Positions 53,747-59,086 of a stretch of DNA of 59,086 nucleotides are shown one piece after another. A program made the translations under genes and the position numbers. Below the pieces are notes generated by a model. That model worked only from the letters and a program-made list of their open reading frames with translations. It made no database searches and was not told where the DNA came from. Source of the DNA: Desulfovibrionaceae bacterium (GTDB taxonomy: Bacteria > Desulfobacterota > Desulfovibrionia > Desulfovibrionales > Desulfovibrionaceae). The first letter of the stretch is position 1. The number at the start of each line of letters is the position of its first letter. The stretch is taken from positions 1 to 59,086 of the forward strand of contig JACCQO010000021.1 in NCBI GenBank assembly GCA_015709205.1, written 5' to 3'.

Positions 53747-53777
53747 AAAGGGAGCCCCGATGGGGCTCCCTTTTTTT
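53747..53777 (+). terminator. Rho-independent terminator of pnp
   Basis: AAAGGGAGCCCC (53747-53758), loop GAT, GGGGCTCCCTTT (53762-53773), in total seven T residues up to 53777. Confidence 0.95.
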
Positions 53778-53881
53778 CACCCCTGCCGGGCGAAGAACAC
53801 GGCGGACCGAGGGACGACCGAACCGCGCGTAAGGCGCACGCCGCAACTGGCGCCGCGCCAGCCACCCGTTGCGCGGAGCGC

Positions 53882-53913
53882 AAAACGCCCCCGGCCGCGG
53901 GCCGAGGGCGTTC
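53882..53913 (-). terminator. Terminator of the hypothetical gene at 53971
   Basis: On the minus strand AACGCCC-TCGGCC and GGCCGG-GGGCGTTTT pair with one mismatch around CGC, followed by a short T-run. It faces the pnp terminator. Confidence 0.65.
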
Positions 53914-53970
53914 TTACCTGGCAAGGCCGGGCGCGCCCGCGCATCCGGCCGTTTCCCTCTTTCCGTCCGT

Positions 53971-55137
53971 TCAGCCCGCTTGGTCCGGCCTTTTCGCCTC
54001 CGCCCCATTCGGCTCCGCCCCGTTCCCGTCCGGCTTCCCATCGTCCGGCGTCCCCTCGCCCGGCTTGCCCGCATCCGGCGGCAGGGAGGCGACGAACGCC
54101 GCCGTGGTCGGGTAGGCCGCGCTGAAGGGCTCGCAGGAGGGATAGTGCAGCGGCGGCTGCGGGAAATAGGCCGCATCGACCTCCGCCAACGTCTCCGGCG
54201 TGCGTCCCTTTTCCTTTTCATAGCGCCGGATGGCCACCATGTACTTGAGCGAGGCCACGGCGTTCTGCATCTCGTCCAGGAGGCTCAGGATATCATCACC
54301 AACGAACACCATGGCCTTAAAAAGATCGGGCAACAACGTGGGCCGCAAAAATTCCTTTTCCACGGCGCGATATTCGACCATGTCCGCGCAACGCCCGGCA
54401 AAGACCTGCGCATAGCGGCGCGCGTACCGCAACGACCTGTGAAAGCCGAAGGATTGGTACAACACGACGGCGTTGTACGGAAAATCGACCGGATGCGGCA
54501 CCAGGCACCCGAGTATGATGTCGCGGCTGGCCTCGACGCCCCCGGCGATGCCGGACTGGTAGTAACGCGTCATCTCCCGGATCGCGCCGAGCCGCCGATG
54601 CTGCGCGGCGAGCCAGCCCGCATCGGCGTGACCGAACGCCGCAAAGGCCCGCGCATTCACGATGTGGTGGAAGACCCTGTTGAAGCAGCCCACGTCGAAA
54701 AAGTCCATGTCCGAGCGAAGATAGCCGTCCATTATGGCGATGATGCCGCCGTAAACGGCATTGGCGGCCGCGAAATCCCCCTTGGCGAGCAGCGGCGGCA
54801 GGGACGCGGCGAGGCCGTCGAAGAACGTGGCGAACTCTGGGCACGTCCCGAGTTCAAGGCACATCGCGGGCGCGGCGTCCGCGCCTTCCGCGCCGCCGTC
54901 CGCCCGGGCAACGCCGCGCGGGCCGCTCCCGTCCGGCCGCAGGAAGTCCGCCATGCTCCGGCACGGCCGCACCGCGCCGCCGTTCAGGTCGGCCAGCACC
55001 TCCCGCCGGTAGCGCGCTCCGTCCGCGTAGTCCCGGGCCACGATCTCCCGCGCCATGCTCAACAGCACGAAGACCAGCAGGTGCGCGACCACCGGAATCA
55101 GCACGACTGCCGCGATGATTTTCAGAAACAGCTTCAT
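53971..55137 (-). CDS. Hypothetical membrane-anchored protein
   Basis: A 388-residue protein I do not recognise. An N-terminal hydrophobic segment (about 3-27) anchors or exports it. The rest is a long mostly helical domain (about 40-345) rich in Tyr, Phe, Arg and Asp with several Cys; it ends in a Pro/Gly/Asp/Glu low-complexity tail (about 355-388). The ATG at 55137 has a GAGGAA site and begins the hydrophobic segment. It follows the gene at 55201 by 63 bases on the same strand and is probably co-transcribed. Confidence 0.65.
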   Translation of the reverse strand: MKLFLKIIAAVVLIPVVAHLLVFVLLSMAREIVARDYADGARYRREVLADLNGGAVRPCRSMADFLRPDGSGPRGVARADGGAEGADAAPAMCLELGTCPEFATFFDGLAASLPPLLAKGDFAAANAVYGGIIAIMDGYLRSDMDFFDVGCFNRVFHHIVNARAFAAFGHADAGWLAAQHRRLGAIREMTRYYQSGIAGGVEASRDIILGCLVPHPVDFPYNAVVLYQSFGFHRSLRYARRYAQVFAGRCADMVEYRAVEKEFLRPTLLPDLFKAMVFVGDDILSLLDEMQNAVASLKYMVAIRRYEKEKGRTPETLAEVDAAYFPQPPLHYPSCEPFSAAYPTTAAFVASLPPDAGKPGEGTPDDGKPDGNGAEPNGAEAKRPDQAG

Positions 55138-55200
55138 GGGATTCCTCAACAGCCCTGGTGCCACGAAATCTCCATCGTGAAGCACCAGGGCCAATACATG

Positions 55201-55752
55201 CTATTTCCTTTTATACTGTTGCAGCCCTCTTTTGAGCAGATAATCCTGGTAAAACGTAGTCAGATTTGCACCGATCCTGCCAATATCTTGATATATTCTT
55301 CGCTGTCCCTCGGCAGCCCGGAGCAATGCTTCGTCATCATTCTCCCGAGAAGCTACTCCAAAATTATCGTGTGTTTCTTTTCGGTCCTCTTGGTACGCCT
55401 CCCAATCATCCATGAGAGAGGGTTCTCCCCGGCGCGCCTCCCCTTCTTGCTGGTCCTTCATGATCTCTCCCTTCTTGCGCAGGGAATCTCCGCTGCCTCC
55501 GCCTTGCAGCGTGTCGTCCCCGGCCTGGCCCTCGGTTTGGCCGCCCGCATCGAGCAGGGTGAGGTACGGCTGCCCTTCTTCCGTGCCCAACCGCCCTTCC
55601 GTATCAAGCTGTCCTTCCGGGCCCCGCGTCGTAATCCACCAATCCGGATGCCTGCGCCCCCGGGGAATGGCCTGCACCATGTTCGGGTCCGTCAGCAACG
55701 TGAACCGTCCATCGGAAAACTGAATCCATTGTCGGTTGTTCGATGCTAGCAT
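55201..55752 (-). CDS. Hypothetical protein, partner of the membrane-anchored protein
   Basis: A 183-residue hydrophilic protein I do not recognise. The N-terminal 50 residues (QWIQFSDGRFTLLTDPNMVQAIPRG...HPDWWI) look folded. A Gly/Gln/Glu/Thr-rich middle (about 55-125) and a charged, helical C-terminal part (about 125-183, ending QYKRK) follow. The start is well supported by GGAGGT eight bases upstream of the ATG at 55752. Base composition is lower in G/C than its surroundings. It probably forms a two-gene unit with 53971-55137; function unknown. Confidence 0.6.
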   Translation of the reverse strand: MLASNNRQWIQFSDGRFTLLTDPNMVQAIPRGRRHPDWWITTRGPEGQLDTEGRLGTEEGQPYLTLLDAGGQTEGQAGDDTLQGGGSGDSLRKKGEIMKDQQEGEARRGEPSLMDDWEAYQEDRKETHDNFGVASRENDDEALLRAAEGQRRIYQDIGRIGANLTTFYQDYLLKRGLQQYKRK

Positions 55753-56265
55753 TGGAAGACCTCCAGTGTCAAAATGCAAGAGCGCCGCCCGGCCACCCAT
55801 TGCGGCCGACGGCGAAAGAGAAAGGACTGTCCGCTTGTGGAATTGCAACGACGATGCGGCACGCCGCACCAGCAACAACGGTCGCTCCTGGCGCGCCCAA
55901 CGTGGACGAGAGAAGAAAGAGGAGAAAAAAGAGACGGCGATAGAGGGGACAACAGCGTGCGCTGTTTTCTATTCGACGAAATATCTCTTCCCAAACATAG
56001 ACTTGTTTGTCAAGCCTGAGACCTCATCCCCCCGGCCCCGCCGTGCCCGACGGTCCTCCGGCGGCTTCATGGGACCTTCAACGCGGCACGCGGCCCTCCC
56101 GGCGCGCCCCACGCCGGGTTTGCCAATGGTGCGCGCTTCCTGTAATTCTAGGTCCGGAATCCGCTTCCGGCCGGAACGCGGTCGCCAACCCGGCAGCGCC
56201 GCAAGGCGCCAAACGCGACGAACGCGCCGGACGCGCCAACCGCGACGAATCGCAAGGGAATGCGC
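55753..56265. other. AT-richer divergent gap
   Basis: 513 bases between the hypothetical pair (leftward) and the MBL-fold gene (rightward). A perfect palindrome lies at 55950-55965. TTGACA occurs on the minus strand (plus 56007-56012) without a matching -10. No gene supported. Confidence 0.45.
55950..55965. promoter_or_regulatory. 16-bp palindrome upstream of the hypothetical pair
   Basis: AACAGCG and CGCTGTT around TG. The orientation is the reverse of a LexA CTGT-N8-ACAG box, so it is not one. A TAGAAA-like -10 for leftward transcription lies just beside it. Confidence 0.35.
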
Positions 56266-57216
56266 ATGAAGATCCATTTCTGGGGCACGCGCGGGTCCGT
56301 GCCCGCCTCGCTCGGCCACGCCGCGGTGCGCGCCAAGGTGCGCGCCGCCCTGGAGATCGCCGTGCAGCGCGGCCTGCCCGAATTCGCGGACATCGACGCC
56401 TTCATCGACGAGCTGCCCTTTGCCGTGCGCGGGACCTACGGCGCAAACACCAGCTGCGTGCAGGTGGACGCCGGGGGGCCGGAATACCTGATCTGCGACG
56501 CGGGCACCGGGCTGCGCGACTTCGGCAACGCCATGCTCGCGGCCCACGGCGGCGCGCCGCAGACCTACCACATCTTCCTGTCGCACCTGCACTGGGACCA
56601 CATCCAGGGGCTGCCCTTCTTCGTCCCGGCCTACATCCCGGACAACCGCATCGTCTTCCACTCCGGCCACGCCGAGGCCGAAACCGCCCTGCGCGTGCAG
56701 CACGCCTCGCCCTTCTTTCCCGTGGACTTCGACGAACTCGGCGCGGAGATCGAGTTCCGCCGCGTGCACGACGGCGGCAACCTGGCCGTGGGCGACGTGG
56801 ACGTCTCGGTCCTGCGCCTGCGCCACCCGGGCGACTCCTTCGGCTACGCCTTCGCCCACCGGGGCCGCCGCGTGGTCTACGCCACGGACAACGAGCACAC
56901 CCACGAACCCACGGACCCCAAACACCCCCTGCACCGCTTCGTGCAGGACGCGGACCTGCTGATCTTCGACGCGCAGTACACCTACGCCGAGGCCGCGACC
57001 AGCAAGCGCGACTGGGGGCATTCGTCGAACATGGCCGCCGTGGAGGTGGCCGCGGCGCAAGGGGTGCGGCGGCTGGCGCTCTTCCACCAGGAGCCGGGCC
57101 AGTCCGACGCCATGCTCGACAAGTTCCTGGCCCAGACGCGCCACTTCGCCGAACTGGCCGAAGGCGGCACGCCCGAGGTCTTCATGGCCTACGACGGGTT
57201 GCGCATCGAGGTCTGA
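56266..57216 (+). CDS. MBL-fold metallohydrolase
   Basis: A 316-residue metallo-beta-lactamase-fold protein. The start MKIHFWGTRGSVP and TYGANTSCVQVDAG are typical of a widespread family of putative phosphodiesterases. Metal ligands are in SHLHWDH (HxHxDH) with later His (RHPGDSF), Asp (YATDNEH) and His (WGHSS). The substrate is unknown. I chose the ATG at 56266 over 56260 because the AAGGGA site is then six bases away. It is convergent with the DHH gene, separated by a bidirectional terminator. Confidence 0.88.
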   Translation: MKIHFWGTRGSVPASLGHAAVRAKVRAALEIAVQRGLPEFADIDAFIDELPFAVRGTYGANTSCVQVDAGGPEYLICDAGTGLRDFGNAMLAAHGGAPQTYHIFLSHLHWDHIQGLPFFVPAYIPDNRIVFHSGHAEAETALRVQHASPFFPVDFDELGAEIEFRRVHDGGNLAVGDVDVSVLRLRHPGDSFGYAFAHRGRRVVYATDNEHTHEPTDPKHPLHRFVQDADLLIFDAQYTYAEAATSKRDWGHSSNMAAVEVAAAQGVRRLALFHQEPGQSDAMLDKFLAQTRHFAELAEGGTPEVFMAYDGLRIEV

Positions 57217-57254
57217 CGGCAGCGGGCGCCCTTCCCCCGCCCCCCCTCGCCCCG

Positions 57255-57302
57255 CCACGCAAAAGCGCCCGGACCAACCTCGGCCCGGGCGCTTTTGCGT
57301 GG
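57255..57302. terminator. Bidirectional terminator
   Basis: CCACGCAAAAGCGCCCGG (57255-57272) pairs exactly with 57285-57302. The A4/T4 blocks inside the stem provide a T-run in each direction. It lies between the convergent MBL-fold and DHH genes. Confidence 0.85.
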
Positions 57303-57336
57303 GGTATTGCCCGAAGGGCCCGCCACCGCGCGCGGC

Positions 57337-58263
57337 TCAGCACTCGTTCAGCAACCGGTTCAGGATCTCCTGCACCACTCCGGCGGTCTCCTCCGGGTCC
57401 ACCTGGCAGCTGCCCACGGCCGCGTGGCCGCCGCCGCCGAAGTCGAGCATGATCCGGCCCACGTTGGCGCGGCAGCCGCGATTGAGGATGGAGTGCCCGG
57501 CCGTGACCACGTCCTTGCCCACCGTGCGGCTGTGCAGCAGGAGCATGGACGCCTTGCAGGCCGGGTACAGCGCATAGACCAGAAAGCGGTTGCCCACGTG
57601 GATGTCCGTTACGGTGCGCAGGTCCGTGACCACCACGTCGCCGAAGTCCTCGGTGTGCTCGCGCAGCATGTGCCGGAACGGCTCGGCCTCCGCGAAATAC
57701 AGGTCCACGCGCTCCTTCACGTCCGGATGCTCCAGGAGATCCTCCAGGCTCAGCCGCTGGACCAGATCGACCATCTCGCGCAGAAACGCCCAGTGGTCCT
57801 TGGCGAACGGCCTGCGGCCGATGCCGGTGCGCGGGTCCATGAGCAGCCCCACCAACACCCAGCCCGAAGGATGCTCGATCTCCTCGGCCGTGAGCTCGGC
57901 CGCGTCCACCCGGTCCACGGCGTCGAGCATGGGCTCGAAACGCGCGTCGAACCGGCGCGTGCCGCCGAAATAGTCCCAGACCACGCGCGCCGCGCTCGGA
58001 GCCTTCTTGATGGCCCCGCGCAAGCCCTTGAAGGCGTGCGTCTGCTGGCGCAGCCGCGCGGACTCGCTGACGTGGTGGTCGAACCACATGCCCGCGCCCT
58101 CCACAAAGGGCAGATTGGCCAGCACGTCCTCGGGGCCCACCGCGATCTTGCCGTCCTGCACGTCCTTTGGATGCGCGTAGAGGAACGAATCGATGATCCC
58201 GGCCTGGAGCATCATGGCCGCGCAACACAGCCCGTCGAAATCCGCCCTGGTTACCAGCCGCAT
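57337..58263 (-). CDS. DHH family phosphoesterase (exopolyphosphatase-like)
   Basis: A 308-residue DHH-domain protein. RADFDGLCCAAMM carries the first Asp pair, MWFDHH the DHH motif, and DFGGGGHAAVGSCQVDPE is the DHHA1-type glycine-rich end. Related proteins are annotated as exopolyphosphatase or oligoribonuclease-like; the true substrate is unknown. The ATG at 58263 has an AAGGGGG site. It differs from nrnA in this window in length and spacing of motifs. Confidence 0.83.
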   Translation of the reverse strand: MRLVTRADFDGLCCAAMMLQAGIIDSFLYAHPKDVQDGKIAVGPEDVLANLPFVEGAGMWFDHHVSESARLRQQTHAFKGLRGAIKKAPSAARVVWDYFGGTRRFDARFEPMLDAVDRVDAAELTAEEIEHPSGWVLVGLLMDPRTGIGRRPFAKDHWAFLREMVDLVQRLSLEDLLEHPDVKERVDLYFAEAEPFRHMLREHTEDFGDVVVTDLRTVTDIHVGNRFLVYALYPACKASMLLLHSRTVGKDVVTAGHSILNRGCRANVGRIMLDFGGGGHAAVGSCQVDPEETAGVVQEILNRLLNEC

Positions 58264-58445
58264 CTGCGTCCCCCTTCTCGTTCGTGGTCCGCGCACGGCG
58301 CCAACGCCGCACCGCTCCTAGCCAACAAGCATACAGAAGCCCCCGGCACGCCGCAACCTTCGGCGGCCCCCTCCTGCGCCGCTGTCCCCTGCTTCCCCGC
58401 CCGCGTTCCGCGTCGCGTCCCCCGTTGCCCCCAGAGCATGCTATT

Positions 58446-58461
58446 TGTGCGATATCGCACA
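58446..58461. promoter_or_regulatory. Perfect 16-bp palindrome
   Basis: TGTGCGATATCGCACA is its own reverse complement, flanked by TTT/CAAA. It lies about 40 bases upstream of the promoter-like TTGCAA-TATATT and about 183 bases from the divergent DHH gene. Probable operator of unknown regulator. Confidence 0.5.
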
Positions 58462-58497
58462 CAAAGAACAACAGCGGAGATCCCCTAATATATTGCT

Positions 58498-58525
58498 TTG
58501 CAAGAGGAAAAAGAACTTATATATT
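58498..58525 (+). promoter_or_regulatory. Candidate promoter of the terminal small gene
   Basis: TTGCAA (58498-58503), 16 bases, TATATT (58520-58525). The leader to the small gene would be about 260 bases. A TATACT at 58531-58536 is an alternative -10. Confidence 0.4.
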
Positions 58526-58790
58526 TTTCCTATACTGTCTGCCGGAGACCATGGACAGGATGGCCGTGTGGCAAGGACTTTCAGCAAGACGGAGCGTGCG
58601 GATACGCACGCGTGCTATTCATTTGAATTTACAGAGTATTCAAGCACAGCCCCTATTGAATCTTTCAATTTGCCCGATAGGGGTGGGAGCAGTATGAGAA
58701 TGACACGGGTTTGCCCGCAGAGCGGCCCGCAAATTCCAGGAGCACCGGGGGTCAGGACCGCCGCGGAACGCGACGGCAACGGAGGAAACC

Positions 58791-59006
58791 ATGGAAGCCA
58801 TCGAACTTCTCCAGCAACGGCACCACCGCCAGATGGACGAACTGCGCAAGATGCACCGCGCGGAGTCGCGCAAGCTCGAACGCGAACTCAAGGACATGGA
58901 CCGCAACCTGTCCCGCCTGCGGCGGCAGATCGCCGAACTGGACAAACCCCAGTCCCCCCCGCTGCTCTGGACCCAGTTAAAATGGGTCTTCAACATCCTG
59001 CTGTAG
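58791..59006 (+). CDS. Small coiled-coil protein with hydrophobic tail
   Basis: A 71-residue protein of unknown function. Residues 5-50 are highly charged with heptad-like Leu/Met spacing (LLQQRHHRQMDELRKMHRAE...KDMDRNLSRLRRQIAELD), a likely coiled coil. The last 14 residues (LLWTQLKWVFNILL) are hydrophobic and may insert in or lie on the membrane. A GGAGG site seven bases before the ATG supports translation. It is followed by the terminal hairpin. Confidence 0.7.
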   Translation: MEAIELLQQRHHRQMDELRKMHRAESRKLERELKDMDRNLSRLRRQIAELDKPQSPPLLWTQLKWVFNILL

Positions 59007-59027
59007 ACGCGTGAAGAAGCCGGGGGA

Positions 59028-59086
59028 GGGGCGGGGGAGGAAGAGGGAACCCTTTGGGAAAGGGTTCCCTCTTCCTCCCCCGCCCC
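59028..59086. repeat. Terminal hairpin repeat (right end)
   Basis: A perfect inverted repeat: 28-bp arms around a GGG loop at 59056-59058. With the preceding GAAGAAGCCGGGGGA (59013-59027) it is the inverted counterpart of positions 1-72. It lies 21 bases after a stop codon and may act as a 3' RNA stabiliser or factor-independent terminator without T-tract. Confidence 0.8.

Larger units (their letters stand above)
58264..58790. other. AT-rich gap with palindrome
   Basis: 527 bases. From 58440 to 58700 the composition is strikingly AT-rich for this genome. It holds a perfect palindrome (58446-58461) and a promoter candidate. A frame open from 58445 to about 58700 lacks a ribosome binding site and a recognisable product; I do not call it. 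Confidence 0.45.

Noticed and set aside
55950-55965. LexA box
   Set aside because: The half-sites are in the reverse order (ACAG...CTGT) of the known Gram-negative SOS box.
58445-58700. Protein gene in the AT-rich stretch before the terminal small gene
   Set aside because: It would start at a GTG inside the palindrome without a ribosome binding site and has no domain; downstream it only continues out of frame through the small gene.

Overview
The window (59,086 bp, GC-rich, about 65-70% by eye) reads as a chromosomal contig of a sulfate-reducing deltaproteobacterium of the Desulfovibrio group (Desulfovibrionia). The grounds are the gene families and their order: rimP-nusA-ylxR-infB-DUF503-nrnA-truB-rpsO-pnp on one side, a flgF-G-A-H-I-J-N-K-L-csrA-fliW operon in the middle, and flgM and maf beyond it. 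From memory this matches a conserved block of Desulfovibrio genomes; I could not run a search. Both ends of the window lie in the same long palindromic hairpin in opposite orientation, so it is probably a contig broken at a dispersed repeat.

Layout. 1-758: no convincing gene, several inverted repeats. 759-1514: sirtuin. 1719-6026: complete Tol-Pal envelope system (tolQ, tolR, tolA, tolB, pal) closed by a strong terminator. 6479-13487 (minus): pgpA and two large sensor histidine kinases, one with a periplasmic substrate-binding-like sensor and one soluble multi-PAS hybrid with a receiver. 13488-25603: an accessory region of small genes: two successive MarR-GNAT fusion genes, DUF2000, an eamA-ada-CBU_0592 operon with overlapping genes, several GNATs, a methyltransferase, an orphan thiamine-diphosphate enzyme, an NTF2-like protein and an OsmC protein. 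24380-27754: two membrane diguanylate cyclases flanking a single-domain PAS protein. The second cyclase is AT-rich and lies between maf and a displaced 25-bp copy of the 3' part of maf.

28837-41202: flagellar block. A conserved hypothetical gene and flgM are read rightward. flgF through fliW are read leftward as one long operon ending in a terminator at 29951-29981. FlgM (anti-sigma-28), CsrA (translational repressor) and FliW (CsrA antagonist) tie flagellar assembly to gene expression; flgM has a clear sigma-28-type promoter overlapping the stop codon of the preceding gene. A putative lipoprotein of unknown function diverges from flgF. 42838-42913 is tRNA-Gly(CCC).

43004-53704: the translation/RNA operon. 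53971-55752 (minus): two genes I do not recognise. 56266-58263: convergent metallo-beta-lactamase-fold and DHH phosphoesterase genes sharing a bidirectional terminator. The window ends with a small coiled-coil protein gene followed by the terminal hairpin. The least explained parts are the MarR-GNAT locus with its perfect 33-bp palindrome, the maf-linked insertion, and the hypothetical pair at 53971-55752.
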